A stretch of 38,605 nt of DNA from Bordetella parapertussis (lineage in GTDB: Bacteria > Pseudomonadota > Gammaproteobacteria > Burkholderiales > Burkholderiaceae_B): NCBI GenBank assembly GCA_945868195.1, contig CAMBLP010000002.1, forward strand, positions 1 to 38,605. Reading direction: 5' to 3'. Shown piece after piece: positions 26,110 through 35,330 of the stretch. The translations under genes were made by a program, and so were the position numbers. A model generated the notes under the pieces. It saw only the letters and a list, made by a program, of their open reading frames with translations, had not been told where the DNA came from and ran no database searches. Position 1 is the stretch's first letter. Each line of letters begins with the position of its first letter.

Positions 26110-27279
26110 TTATTCACGCTCCATGATCAGTGTTGCGCTACCATGGCGCGAACCAAGAAAACCGCCTGTGCCATGGGCGAGGGCGATGTCACAATTGTTG
26201 ACCTGTACGGCAGGATGCGCTTCGCCGCGTAGTTGACGAACAGCCTCGATGACTTTAGTGATACCACCACGATTAGCGGGGTGGTTGTTGCACAAGCCAC
26301 CGCCGTCAGTATTAAAGGGCAGTTTACCTACGCCAGAGATCAAGTTGCCATCAGATACAAACTTACCGCCTTCGCCTTTTTTGCAAAAACCAAGATCCTC
26401 TAGCTGCATCAAAACCGTGATGGTGAAGCTGTCATATATCGAGGCGTATTTGATATCTTGGGGCGTGAGGCCCGCTTCTGCAAAGGCATTTGCACCCGAG
26501 ATACGGGCACCGGAGTAGGTCAGGTCGACACGTCCACCGAGCTGACCTTTGAATGACTCGCCAGCACCGCGAAGCTTGACGAGAGGTCGTTTGAGTGACT
26601 TGGCAATATCAGGACGCGCCACGATCAAAGCACCGCCGCCATCGCTCACCACGCAACAGTCGAGACGATGAAGGGGAGTGGATACCAAGGGCGAATTGAT
26701 CACGTCCTCAACGGTCACGACATCGCGCAACATGGCATGAGGATTATGTTGTGCATGGTGAGAGGCTGCAACCTTGATCCAAGCAAGTTGCTCAGAGGTC
26801 GTTCCGTACTCATACATATGGCGGGCGGCGACCATTGCATAGCTATTGACAGTCACTGGCCCAAAGGGCGCCTCAAAAGGTACGTCTGGCAAATCATTGC
26901 CCCAATTGCGGGGCTGTAATCCCGAGGAGCCTGCCGATCGCGGACGTCCTGCCAGAGTAATGAGTGCAATGTCGCACTTTCCAGCCGCGATGGCTTGGGC
27001 TGCATGGGAAACATGAATCAGATAAGAGCAGCCACCGGTCTCTGTGGAGTCAACATGACGAAGCTTGTTGAGCCCCATATAGTCAGCCATGTTTAACATT
27101 CCTAAGCCTGGTGCATCGCCTGCACAAAAATAACCGTCAATATCACTGAGTGATAAGCCAGCATCTTCGAGGGCTCCTTTTGCTGATTCCGCGTGCAACT
27201 GTGCTACGGATTTGTCTGGAGCTTTACGCGTGGGGTGTTCATATGCACCGACGATATATGCTTTGTCTCGTATAGTCAT
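26110..27279 (-). CDS. Thiolase-like protein (SCP-x/lipid-transfer thiolase type)
   Basis: A 389-residue thiolase-fold protein, probably acting on an acyl-CoA as acetyltransferase, thiolase or aldolase. Cys84 in ETGGCSYL lies where thiolases carry the nucleophile. A DGGGLCNNHP segment supplies the conserved His, and HGTGGFLGSRHGSATLIM closes the chain. The pattern is that of lipid-transfer or SCP-x thiolases rather than FadA/AtoB, which have GHP followed by GxTG. The frame extends to 27333, but MTIRDKAYIVGAYEHPT at 27279 is the family start. It is paired with a DUF35 protein 2 bases downstream. Substrate is unknown. Confidence 0.88.
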   Translation of the reverse strand: MTIRDKAYIVGAYEHPTRKAPDKSVAQLHAESAKGALEDAGLSLSDIDGYFCAGDAPGLGMLNMADYMGLNKLRHVDSTETGGCSYLIHVSHAAQAIAAGKCDIALITLAGRPRSAGSSGLQPRNWGNDLPDVPFEAPFGPVTVNSYAMVAARHMYEYGTTSEQLAWIKVAASHHAQHNPHAMLRDVVTVEDVINSPLVSTPLHRLDCCVVSDGGGALIVARPDIAKSLKRPLVKLRGAGESFKGQLGGRVDLTYSGARISGANAFAEAGLTPQDIKYASIYDSFTITVLMQLEDLGFCKKGEGGKFVSDGNLISGVGKLPFNTDGGGLCNNHPANRGGITKVIEAVRQLRGEAHPAVQVNNCDIALAHGTGGFLGSRHGSATLIMERE

Positions 27280-27386
27280 TGGATTAGATATTAAGTGATG
27301 AAAGGAATAAAGTGCTGTACGTCTTTTTACCACTGTTACGCACGATTTTTTTTAAATTCACAGGCTTTTATACAGAGTTATGACGT

Positions 27387-27752
27387 CTAACGCTGTCGCA
27401 AACTCGCGATGCCAAGCAGGACCCAGCCTAGCATCAGGCATATTCCTCCGGTTGGCGCCACAACTGTGACATGCGGGAGATTTAAAAGATACTTCAGCTC
27501 GATCGAGCCACAAAATAAGAAAATACCGATTAAAAAAAATACTCGACTCCATTGCACAATAGTTCCTGCCAGTAAAGTACTCATGATCAGAACCAAAGCA
27601 TGAATGAGTTGATAAATTGCTGCTTTTTCAATAGCGGCTATTGCTTTGGGATCTGTAAGTGCATGCGCAGCTATAGCACCCAAAGCGACACCCATCAGAC
27701 CCAAAAGAGCCGCGACAGCTATCCATGGAAAAGAAGAATCTTGATTGTGCAA
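27387..27752 (-). CDS. DUF423 membrane protein
   Basis: Small inner-membrane protein of about 121 residues with four predicted hydrophobic helices. It shows the DUF423 pattern: GVALGAIAAHAL near the start, AAIYQLIHALVLI, IFLFCGSIELKYLL and TPTGG-like APTGGICLMLGWVLLGI. Function is unknown. No ATG is available near the N-terminus. A TTG at 27752 is preceded by GGTGAG with 6-base spacing and fits the family length; another TTG at 27779 would add nine residues. It is divergent from the thioesterase gene. Confidence 0.82.
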   Translation of the reverse strand: MHNQDSSFPWIAVAALLGLMGVALGAIAAHALTDPKAIAAIEKAAIYQLIHALVLIMSTLLAGTIVQWSRVFFLIGIFLFCGSIELKYLLNLPHVTVVAPTGGICLMLGWVLLGIASLRQR

Positions 27753-27906
27753 TGTAGGCTCACCGTGAAGGTCGTACAATGATGTGTCTAGTTCAGTGAA
27801 ATGTGTCGTCTCTGTTAAACGAAAATCGCTATAAGTCGACCATTCAAATCATTATATTAAACTTAGATCTATCATTTAACATTGATTGATTATCAAGAGT
27901 GTCAAC

Positions 27907-28320
27907 GTGTCATCTTCAAATACCAAATCTTATTTCGGATTAACCATTCCATATTTAGATTTTCTTCAACTTGAACCCGTGCTCTGCAAGGACGACCAAG
28001 CCGTGACACGGATCAAAATTCGTGATGAATTAAAAAATAGTAGAGGGCATATTCACGGCGGCGCAATCATGAGCATCCTTGATTTCACGCTAAGCGCCGC
28101 GGGACGCGCAAGCGATCCTTTGGGTATTGGCATGGCAACTATTGATATGCATACAACTTGCCTGGAGCCTGCCGTCACGGATCTGACGGTTCAGGCGCGC
28201 TGCATTCGACGTGGCAATTCCATTGCTTTTTGTGAAGGCGAAGTCCTTGATACAGCAGGCAACGTCATTGCAAAAGCGTCTGCAGCCTTTAAAGTTCTCA
28301 AGGTCAAGCCTTTAGCTTAG
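27907..28320 (+). CDS. PaaI-type hotdog thioesterase
   Basis: A 137-residue hotdog-fold acyl-CoA thioesterase of the PaaI type, cytosolic. The active-site region is GHIHGGAIMSILDFTLSAAG, in which HGG precedes the long helix; VQARCIRRGNSIAFCEGEVLD follows. The aromatic or aliphatic CoA substrate is not predictable. The start is GTG at 27907 with AAGAG 7 bases upstream; an in-frame TTG at 27886 would lengthen it. Its last 9 bases overlap the end of the convergent YqeY gene. Lying near the thiolase-DUF35 pair, it could share an acyl-CoA pathway, but nothing proves this. Confidence 0.85.
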   Translation: MSSSNTKSYFGLTIPYLDFLQLEPVLCKDDQAVTRIKIRDELKNSRGHIHGGAIMSILDFTLSAAGRASDPLGIGMATIDMHTTCLEPAVTDLTVQARCIRRGNSIAFCEGEVLDTAGNVIAKASAAFKVLKVKPLA

Positions 28321-28767
28321 TTTTGCTTTAACCTGAGCAGAAAGCGTGGACATATCCGCGCGGCCTGCAAGGGACTGTTTTAAAAGCGCCATGACCTTAC
28401 CCATCGCAGGTGCACCGGATATCCCCTGAGCCGCAACTTCGGCAAGCGCGGCATCCATGGCAGTGGCGACCTCGGCTGGGGTCGCGGCCTGAGGCAAAAA
28501 CTCTTTTAGAATCACCATTTCAGCGGTTTCTTGGGCGGCGGTTTCAACACGCCCGGCTTGCTCAAACGCAGCAATAGACTCGCGGCGTTGCTTAATCTGT
28601 TTTTCAATGATCGCAGTCACCTCGGCATCCGATAGCTCCTTGCGCTCGTCAACTTCGCGCTGTTTGATCGCAGCCTGAAGAAAACGTAAGGTTCCCAAAC
28701 GATCGGCCGCCTTGGCACGCATCGCGTTCTTGACAGCATCAGAAATTCGGATTTTTAGCTCAGACAT
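28312..28767 (-). CDS. YqeY/GatB-like domain protein
   Basis: A 151-residue, largely helical cytosolic protein of the YqeY family. It shows the pattern RISDAVKNAMRAKAADRLGTLRFLQAAIKQ at the N-terminus and ILKEFLPQAATPAEV with GKVMALLKQSLAGRAD at the C-terminus, resembling the tail domain of GatB and GatE that contacts tRNA. Function outside the amidotransferase is unknown. In many proteobacteria it sits between rpsU and dnaG, but not here. The ATG has GAAGG upstream. Its stop overlaps the 3' end of the thioesterase by 9 bases. Confidence 0.92.
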   Translation of the reverse strand: MSELKIRISDAVKNAMRAKAADRLGTLRFLQAAIKQREVDERKELSDAEVTAIIEKQIKQRRESIAAFEQAGRVETAAQETAEMVILKEFLPQAATPAEVATAMDAALAEVAAQGISGAPAMGKVMALLKQSLAGRADMSTLSAQVKAKLS

Positions 28768-28827
28768 AGATGGCCTTCAGGCAAAAGGAAACATTTGGAA
28801 TTATAGATCGTCTCAAGTTAGATCCGC

Positions 28828-29649
28828 TTAAAAGTTAAAGTGATCGATTGTTCCGGCTGTGATGTTATTTTTTTGAGTGTCGATCGTCCAAAAGCTTTCA
28901 CCGCTGACCAGCGCCTGCGCATCAAAGCGTTTTTCGTGAAATCGCACCAGTCCATCCGAACGCTGCATGATGAGCGTGATACAGCGCGTGCCGTAACGCT
29001 CATTTTTAATAAAGGGACTCCCTAACAGTTTTTCACGCTCAGGTCCAACCCCGGTTTGTGGCAACTCGCTCAAGGAAGCTGAGCGTGTGTCTTGCATGAT
29101 GTCAAAAAAAGAAGCGGGATCGGGTGGTGCGGAAAGTATGTGTTGCGAAAGAAGTGCAGACACAGCGTTTCGCGTTCTTTTCAGCTTTGGCCATGGTGTA
29201 TCAAGCGAGGCATTTGAGATACCCATAATTCCGCTTTTAACTTGCTGAACGGCAGCATCGCTACGGTTAGAGCAGTACCAAAAATCAGAACCGTCACCGA
29301 GCAGCAAATTAAAGCCGTTATAGAGGTGACATTGGTCTTGAACCTCTTGAGCGAAATTTTTTGCCGACGATTCACTGCGAAGGTATTGATCGGTCAGCAA
29401 ACCTCTTGAGGGGGCAAGGGGGTCATGACGGCCCGGTTCGCGGAAGTTCGTCAACAGCGCAAGTTTGCCGTTTGTCGTCATTCCTAACCAAGTACCCCCT
29501 GCATTGAGATCACGCCCTCCCAAGATATTGCTCGCATCAGACCAAGGACCGGCAGGTAGAGTGGGACGGCTATGCAACTCATCACGATTTGCGATCACAA
29601 TCAGTGGCCAGTCAGTCAAATAATTAAGCGCAATAATAGCGAGACACAT
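28828..29649 (-). CDS. NRDE family protein (TANGO2 homologue)
   Basis: A 273-residue member of the NRDE/TANGO2 family. The name-giving motif NRDE is at residues 21-24 in IVIANRDELHSRPT, and the protein begins MCLAIIAL with Cys2, the possible N-terminal nucleophile of an NTN-hydrolase fold. ILGGRDLNAGGTWLGM and LALLTNFREP are further family marks. The biochemical role is not settled; links to heme or acyl-CoA handling have been proposed for relatives. It begins 3 bases after the EamA transporter stop and is clearly in one operon with it. Confidence 0.9.
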   Translation of the reverse strand: MCLAIIALNYLTDWPLIVIANRDELHSRPTLPAGPWSDASNILGGRDLNAGGTWLGMTTNGKLALLTNFREPGRHDPLAPSRGLLTDQYLRSESSAKNFAQEVQDQCHLYNGFNLLLGDGSDFWYCSNRSDAAVQQVKSGIMGISNASLDTPWPKLKRTRNAVSALLSQHILSAPPDPASFFDIMQDTRSASLSELPQTGVGPEREKLLGSPFIKNERYGTRCITLIMQRSDGLVRFHEKRFDAQALVSGESFWTIDTQKNNITAGTIDHFNF

Positions 29650-29652
29650 AAA

Positions 29653-30582
29653 TTAGACAATTTTTACCTGTTCAGCCAAGGCCGAGATTTTTGAAGGCCA
29701 GTTCACCATGATCACCCCGATCATCACTAATAGAGCCCCCCAAACGAACTCTGCATGTAGCGGCTCGTCCAAAATTAAAACACCAAAACTGACACCTATT
29801 AATGGCGTCAGAAAGGTAAAAATTGACACACGTGACGCAAGGTAGTGTTTTAAAAGCCAAAACCAGACAAGCAAACTCAAAAAAGCAATAAAAATTCCTT
29901 GGCCGACAATACTCACCGCTAAAAAAGTACTCCAACGAACGCCCCATTGATCTGTAAGAAGACATACGAATAGCAAGGCGAGGGCGGCGAAAAATAGTTG
30001 ATAAAAAGTCGTTTGTGTCGCGGGAAGTTTAGACAAACCTGTCGTGCGAATTAAGATGGTGGTCATCGCCCAGCCAAGGCCCGCGCCAACAGCGAGTAGA
30101 TCACCCAACAGCATGTTGATATCAAAATGGGGTTGATTGGCCCCTCCGACAAAGCCGATTCCGACTCCGAGAAAACTGACAAAGACGCCTACCCATTGTC
30201 GAAGGCTCAATCGTTCCTCGGGCACCCAAAAATGAAGACCCAGTGCGGTAAAGATCGGTGCGGTATACAGAAAAACAACTAAATGAGAAGCCGTCGTTAA
30301 ACGCAGGCTTTCACCAATCATCCACCACTCCAGTCCAAATAACAAGCCAACGGACATCCCGGCACGCCACGGTCCTCGCCAGAGTGCGAGCGATGTGCCT
30401 TGATACCACATAAATAGTGACAAAAAAACGCAACCTAAGCTCGAGCGCAAAGCGATCTGCATCGAGGGGCTGATGTCATTGATACTGAGCTTGAAGAGAA
30501 TCTGTTGCCCCCCCCAAAGCGTACAAAGCATGACAATGCACAGATAGGCAGTGGCGTCTAACGGTTTACGCGAGGGGGGCAT
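29653..30582 (-). CDS. EamA-family (DMT) transporter
   Basis: Inner-membrane drug/metabolite transporter of 309 residues with about ten hydrophobic helices in two EamA repeats. The first repeat includes LWGGQQILFKLS and ends with FVSFLGVGIGFVGG. The second begins LLGDLLAVGAGLGWAMTTILIR and ends in GVLILDEPLHAEFVWGALLVMIGVIMVN. Family members export amino acids, nucleosides or other small molecules; the substrate is unknown here. AAGGA lies upstream of the ATG. It is co-transcribed with the NRDE gene and divergent from folC. Confidence 0.9.
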   Translation of the reverse strand: MPPSRKPLDATAYLCIVMLCTLWGGQQILFKLSINDISPSMQIALRSSLGCVFLSLFMWYQGTSLALWRGPWRAGMSVGLLFGLEWWMIGESLRLTTASHLVVFLYTAPIFTALGLHFWVPEERLSLRQWVGVFVSFLGVGIGFVGGANQPHFDINMLLGDLLAVGAGLGWAMTTILIRTTGLSKLPATQTTFYQLFFAALALLFVCLLTDQWGVRWSTFLAVSIVGQGIFIAFLSLLVWFWLLKHYLASRVSIFTFLTPLIGVSFGVLILDEPLHAEFVWGALLVMIGVIMVNWPSKISALAEQVKIV

Positions 30583-30678
30583 GCATTTCCTTTATGACCA
30601 CTGATTTTACACATAGCTGGTTGACGGCAAATCCCGTTCGCCGCACTGTTAAAATCACGCTTTTGTAGCTCATGATTG

Positions 30679-32001
30679 ATGCATATTCCTATGGCGATTG
30701 CGCACCCCCCTGTTGACTCGACGCTAGACACTTGGCTACAGTACCTCGAAACCTTGCATCCTAACGCAATCGATATGGGGCTTGACAGGATTCGCGAGGT
30801 GGCAGGGCGACTTTCCATCCAAACCAATGCCGTCAAAATCGTCGTTGGGGGCACCAACGGAAAAGGCTCGACCTGTGCCATGCTCGAGTCGATGTTATTG
30901 GCGGCAGGCTACCGAGTCGGGCTCTACACCTCGCCACACCTGATCACCTTTAATGAAAGGGCGCGTGTCAATGGCGATATTGTGAGTGACGCCACTCTTA
31001 TTGCTCATTTTGAACAGGTCGAGGCCGCTAGAAACGGTATCTCTTTGACCTATTTTGAATTCACCACCCTGGCCGTACTGCAACTCTTTGCCGAGTCCAA
31101 CTTGGATGCAATGGTGCTTGAGGTTGGGCTTGGAGGTCGACTGGATGCCGTCAATATTGTCGATGCTGACTGCTCGATTATTACGAGTGTTGATATCGAC
31201 CACGTCGACTGGTTAGGTGATACCCGCGAAAAAATTGGCTTTGAAAAAGCACACATCTTTCGAGCGGGTCGTCCAGCCATTGTCAGTGACCCATCCCCGC
31301 CCCAGTCTTTGTTGGATTATGCAGAGAAAATAGGCGCAAATTTGTGGCTGTTTGGTCGTGACTTCAATTACTCGGGTGATCGACAACAATGGGCTTTCGG
31401 TGGGCGTGAACAGCGACGCAATGCGCTCGCCTATCCCGCCTTGCGCGGCGCTAATCAACTTCTCAATGCTTCCGCAGCGCTTGCCGCACTTGAGGCCGTT
31501 CGCGACCGATTGGCTGTGCCACAGCAGGCCGTCCGCCAAGGCTTGCTCCAAGCCTCTTTACCAGGTAGATTTCAAATATTACCTGGACAGCCAACCATTA
31601 TCATGGATGTCGCACACAACCCTCATGCTGCTGCCGTGTTGGAAAAAAACCTTGGCAATATGGGCTTTCACCCCTATACCTATGCCGTCTTTAGCATGCT
31701 CTCTGACAAAGACATTGAGTCAGTCGTACGTCACATGGCGCCCCGCATTGACCATTGGTACTGTGCGGCATTACCAGGGCCCCGTGGTTTGTCAAGCGAG
31801 GCCATCCAGACCAAGATTAGAAGCGTTTTGACTGATCCAGTGGCTAAAGCACCAAAAGAGGTTGAGGTTTCAGGGTTCGAGAGTATCAAGGACGCATTCG
31901 AAGCTGCGCGCAACAAATGCAACCCGGATGATAGAATCGTAGTGTTTGGATCGTTTTTAACGGTCGCCGAGGCACTTAACTCGAAAGTCAGGATGTTTTA
32001 A
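30679..32001 (+). CDS. folC: Folylpolyglutamate synthase/dihydrofolate synthase
   Basis: Adds glutamate to dihydropteroate and folates in the cytosol. The P-loop reads VVGGTNGKGSTCAM, followed by GLYTSPHLITFNERARVNG, FEFTTLAVLQLF, EVGLGGRLDAVN and the C-terminal Mur-ligase-like IMDVAHNPHAA. Length is 440 residues from the ATG at 30679 (MHIPMAIAHPPVD); the ATG at 30691 is equally plausible, as neither has a clear ribosome binding site. It opens the folC-SPOR-cvpA-purF row, well known in beta- and gammaproteobacteria. Its TAA directly abuts the next ATG. Confidence 0.95.
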   Translation: MHIPMAIAHPPVDSTLDTWLQYLETLHPNAIDMGLDRIREVAGRLSIQTNAVKIVVGGTNGKGSTCAMLESMLLAAGYRVGLYTSPHLITFNERARVNGDIVSDATLIAHFEQVEAARNGISLTYFEFTTLAVLQLFAESNLDAMVLEVGLGGRLDAVNIVDADCSIITSVDIDHVDWLGDTREKIGFEKAHIFRAGRPAIVSDPSPPQSLLDYAEKIGANLWLFGRDFNYSGDRQQWAFGGREQRRNALAYPALRGANQLLNASAALAALEAVRDRLAVPQQAVRQGLLQASLPGRFQILPGQPTIIMDVAHNPHAAAVLEKNLGNMGFHPYTYAVFSMLSDKDIESVVRHMAPRIDHWYCAALPGPRGLSSEAIQTKIRSVLTDPVAKAPKEVEVSGFESIKDAFEAARNKCNPDDRIVVFGSFLTVAEALNSKVRMF

Positions 32002-32781
32002 ATGGGACTGTTTTCCAGAAAAGATAGTGCCCCTTCGCGCAAGCCTATAGGCAAGCCGCGCCCCTCTGTCACCAGTGAGGCCCAAGCGGCCGATTTGCGC
32101 ATCAAAGCCAGACGCCGCCTAGCGGGTGCTGTCGCTCTCATTCTTGCTGCGGTCGTGGTGTTACCTATGCTGCTGGACTCCGAGACTGCACCTGTTGCAA
32201 GCAACATTCCAATACGTATTCCAGATCGCCAAACGCCATTCCAACCCAATCTGACCGAACCCAGTAGCTCCGCTGCCTCAACAGAAACCGTTTCAACATC
32301 GGGTCAGGTAAGCGCGTCCTCAGAAGCCACCCCCGCTCCCTCAAATGCAATGCCACAAACCAAACCGGATGCCGCTTCTAAACCTGCTTTGACACCTAGC
32401 CAGGACTCAAATCGTCCAGCCACAACTTCCCCTCCTGCTGCACCCACTGCCCAACCACGCCGTGATGATGCCGCACGTGCACTTGCCCTTCTCGAAGGTC
32501 GATCGCCCGTGGCGAGTGCCCCCAGCCCCAAGCCTCCTGTTCGTGGCAACTTTGTTGTTCAAGCGATGTCGCTCGACTCCTCCGCAGAGGCTCAAAAACA
32601 ACGCAACATTCTCGTATCCGCGGGTCTCAATAATGCCTTTGTTGATGGGCCGGTGGACGTTAATGGTCGACCTAAATACCGCGTGAGAGTCGGTCCATTT
32701 CAGTCTCGTGAAGCCGCCCAAGCCGCGCAGACGCGTCTGCGCACGCAAGGTTATGGTGGCGCTTTCATTGCCACCCAGTGA
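32002..32781 (+). CDS. SPOR-domain cell-division protein (DedD-like)
   Basis: A 259-residue inner-membrane protein: a short cytoplasmic basic N-terminus, one membrane helix at about residues 40-58 (LAGAVALILAAVVVLPMLL), and a long Pro/Ser/Ala/Thr-rich periplasmic linker. A C-terminal SPOR domain (about 183-259) contains FVVQAMSLDSSAEAQ and RVRVGPFQSREAAQ. SPOR domains bind denuded peptidoglycan at the septum. The position between folC and cvpA is that of dedD. AGGATG within the end of folC may be its ribosome binding site. Its stop overlaps the cvpA start by 4 bases (GTGA). Confidence 0.9.
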   Translation: MGLFSRKDSAPSRKPIGKPRPSVTSEAQAADLRIKARRRLAGAVALILAAVVVLPMLLDSETAPVASNIPIRIPDRQTPFQPNLTEPSSSAASTETVSTSGQVSASSEATPAPSNAMPQTKPDAASKPALTPSQDSNRPATTSPPAAPTAQPRRDDAARALALLEGRSPVASAPSPKPPVRGNFVVQAMSLDSSAEAQKQRNILVSAGLNNAFVDGPVDVNGRPKYRVRVGPFQSREAAQAAQTRLRTQGYGGAFIATQ

Positions 32782-33266
32782 CCGGCTTCGACTTTGTCCT
32801 GTTAGCGATCCTTGCGATCTCGGTCGTTTTAGGATTGTTACGTGGCCTCCTCAAGGAGGTCTTGTCTTTAGTCGCTTACGCATCGGCTTTTCTTGCAGCA
32901 ATTTGGTGGGGACCTACAGTATCTGAATGGTTAACACAGTGGATTTCACAGCCTTTCGTCAGCATGGCTCTTGCGTATCTTGGTGTTTTTATCTCTGTTC
33001 TGCTTGCTATCGGTGTCATTAACATGACGCTAGCTGCCCTCTTAAATAAAACAGGGCTCACTCCAGCGGATCACGGTTTAGGTGCAATGTTTGGATTATT
33101 GAGAGGTGTCTTGTTTGTTCTGGTACTTGTTATTGTGGCAGGCTATACACCATTGCCTGAGGAGCCGTGGTGGAAAAACGCCATGTTCTCAAAACAAGTC
33201 GTGAGTGTTGTGCAGCAAATAAAGCTCAGACTGCCACCACCGACTAACGAGTGGTTACCATATTAA
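32778..33266 (+). CDS. cvpA: CvpA family membrane protein
   Basis: A 162-residue inner-membrane protein with about four hydrophobic helices; first described as needed for colicin V production, general role unsettled. The N-terminal GFDFVLLAILAISVVLGLLRGLLKE is the family signature, and DHGLGAMFGLLRGVLFV follows the third helix. The start is GTG at 32778, overlapping the previous stop as GTGA, so translation is coupled to the SPOR gene. It lies 50 bases before purF, with which it is co-transcribed in many proteobacteria. Confidence 0.93.
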   Translation: MTGFDFVLLAILAISVVLGLLRGLLKEVLSLVAYASAFLAAIWWGPTVSEWLTQWISQPFVSMALAYLGVFISVLLAIGVINMTLAALLNKTGLTPADHGLGAMFGLLRGVLFVLVLVIVAGYTPLPEEPWWKNAMFSKQVVSVVQQIKLRLPPPTNEWLPY

Positions 33267-33316
33267 TTTTGTAAATAAATTCTTTTTTTTTGGTTTAACC
33301 GTAATCAGGAAATTTC

Positions 33317-34831
33317 ATGTGCGGAATTGTGGGTGTCGTTGGGCGAGGGCCTGTTAATCAGCTGATCTATGACGCGCTTTTATTGCTTCAGCACCGTGGT
33401 CAAGATGCTGCAGGCATTGCGACCTCAAATGGCAACCAATTTAATATGTACAAAGCCCATGGGCTTGTTCGTGATGTTTTTAGAACGCGAAATATGCGTT
33501 CGCTTCCCGGCACCTCTGGAATTGGACAGGTTCGTTATCCCACAGCGGGGTCGTCTGAAAGCGTTGAGGAAGCCCAGCCTTTTTATGTCAATGCACCTTT
33601 TGGCATCACGTTTGCGCACAATGGAAATTTGACGAATTGGCATGAATTACGTGAATCCTTATTCAAGGTTGATCAACGCCATATCAATACCAACTCGGAC
33701 TCCGAAGTTTTGCTGAATGTACTTGCACACGAACTGCAGCGTGCAGCCAATGGTGTTTCTCTGGATGAATCCGCGATTTTCCGAGCCATCAAAGCCGTAC
33801 ATCAACGTGTCAAAGGTGCTTATGCTGTTGTTGCCCAAATTTCTGGTTATGGCTTAGTCGCATTTCGTGACCCTCATGGGATTCGACCCCTTTGTCTTGG
33901 GCAATCAGAAGCACCCCACGGGACTGAATGGATGGTGGCCTCTGAGTCTGTCGCACTTGAAGGCTCGGGTTTTCAGTTTGTGCGCGATATTGCGCCCGGC
34001 GAGGCGATTTTTATCACTCTCGACGGTAAGTTAAGTAGCGAGCAATGTGCCTCAGGGTCTATACACGCGCCCTGTATTTTCGAGTACGTCTATTTTGCGC
34101 GTCCTGACTCTGTACTTGATGGTGTTTCAGTCTATGGCTCTCGCCTCAGAATGGGTGAGTATCTTGCCGACAAACTCGCTAAAACATTGCGTTTAGGTGA
34201 TATCGACGTCGTCATGCCGATTCCGGACTCTTCAAGACCATCTGCTATGCAGCTCGCAGACAGACTTGGATTGAACTACCGCGAAGGACTCATCAAAAAT
34301 CGCTACGTTGGTCGTACTTTTATCATGCCTGGTCAGGCTGTACGTAAAAAGTCTGTTCGCCAAAAACTCAACACCATTGGTATGGAATTTAAAGGTAAAA
34401 ACGTGCTGTTGGTTGATGACTCGATTGTGCGTGGAACAACGAGTCAAGAAATCGTTGAAATGGCACGCGCTGCTGGCGCCAACAAGGTTTACTTAGCCTC
34501 CGCAGCTCCTCCTGTCCGTTATCAAAATGTGTATGGCATCGATATGCCTACACAAATGGAACTCATCGCAACGGGACGTCAAGTAGACGAGATTGCTAAA
34601 ATTATCGGTGCAGATGCATTGGTATACCAAGATATTGACTCAATGCAACGCTCAGTTTCAGACCTGAATCCTGCACTAACACGTTTTGACAACTCTTGTT
34701 TTACAGGTGAGTATGTCACCGGTGACATTACGCCGGAGTATCTAGAGCGCGTGGGGCGCGATCGGAGTCACGCCCAAGACGGCGCAAACGGATTGCTCTT
34801 TAATATGGGTTTTGCCGCCGAAGACAATTAA
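33317..34831 (+). CDS. purF: Amidophosphoribosyltransferase
   Basis: First committed step of purine synthesis: PRPP plus glutamine to phosphoribosylamine. The N-terminal glutaminase starts with the nucleophile Cys2 (MCGIVGVVG) and continues with [15 protein letters not shown] and FAHNGNLTN. The PRPP-binding loop is [13 protein letters not shown] (about 363-375). Length of 504 residues is normal and no long propeptide is present. AGGAA lies before the ATG. It ends 19 bases from the convergent dsbB; in many betaproteobacteria metZ follows purF, but not here. Confidence 0.97.
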   Translation: MCGIVGVVGRGPVNQLIYDALLLLQHRGQDAAGIATSNGNQFNMYKAHGLVRDVFRTRNMRSLPGTSGIGQVRYPTAGSSESVEEAQPFYVNAPFGITFAHNGNLTNWHELRESLFKVDQRHINTNSDSEVLLNVLAHELQRAANGVSLDESAIFRAIKAVHQRVKGAYAVVAQISGYGLVAFRDPHGIRPLCLGQSEAPHGTEWMVASESVALEGSGFQFVRDIAPGEAIFITLDGKLSSEQCASGSIHAPCIFEYVYFARPDSVLDGVSVYGSRLRMGEYLADKLAKTLRLGDIDVVMPIPDSSRPSAMQLADRLGLNYREGLIKNRYVGRTFIMPGQAVRKKSVRQKLNTIGMEFKGKNVLLVDDSIVRGTTSQEIVEMARAAGANKVYLASAAPPVRYQNVYGIDMPTQMELIATGRQVDEIAKIIGADALVYQDIDSMQRSVSDLNPALTRFDNSCFTGEYVTGDITPEYLERVGRDRSHAQDGANGLLFNMGFAAEDN

Positions 34832-34850
34832 GGACAACTTTAAAAAAACG

Positions 34851-35330
34851 TTAGCGAAGCAGTCTTTTTAAGACAACCAAAGAAATTATTCCAATCAAAG
34901 TAAACATGACTAAGCTCCACCATGCATATTCAATGCCGAGAAGTTTAACCCGCGCATCCATGCAACTCGCGTAAATGCCAAACAACCAAGGGGCGACGCT
35001 ATCCAGGCCGCTTTTTGTCACGATTCGATCCGCCCAGGTTTGCGCACAGGAAAACAGATTCGCTGCTACTTTTTCCTGATACCAGGCAGCTGTTACACCC
35101 ATGATCGCAATAGCAACAATACTCACGGAGCCAAGCGCTATAAGCACGCGAGTAGGTTTTGCAAAACCGAGTCCAAACGCAAGTAATCCAATCATTAGGT
35201 ACAAAATCCGTTGAAAAACACACCAAGCGCATGGCTGCATGTCAAAGACATACTGTGACACAAGTGCGATAAACACTGAACCAAAACTCAAAAAACCAAT
35301 CAGCCGTAAAAGATTCAACTCAAGCTGCAC
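34851..35330 (-). CDS. dsbB: Disulfide bond formation protein B
   Basis: Inner-membrane quinone reductase that reoxidises DsbA. The 159-residue protein has four hydrophobic helices. The first redox pair is Cys34 and Cys37 (PCAWC, within the conserved QPCAWCVFQR), and the second periplasmic pair is Cys95 and Cys123 in the loop between helices 3 and 4. The start is GTG at 35330, inside the end of glnD (11-base overlap), with GGGAG 7 bases upstream. It is therefore probably translated together with glnD, an unusual partner. The dsbA partner is not in the window. Confidence 0.93.
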   Translation of the reverse strand: MQLELNLLRLIGFLSFGSVFIALVSQYVFDMQPCAWCVFQRILYLMIGLLAFGLGFAKPTRVLIALGSVSIVAIAIMGVTAAWYQEKVAANLFSCAQTWADRIVTKSGLDSVAPWLFGIYASCMDARVKLLGIEYAWWSLVMFTLIGIISLVVLKRLLR

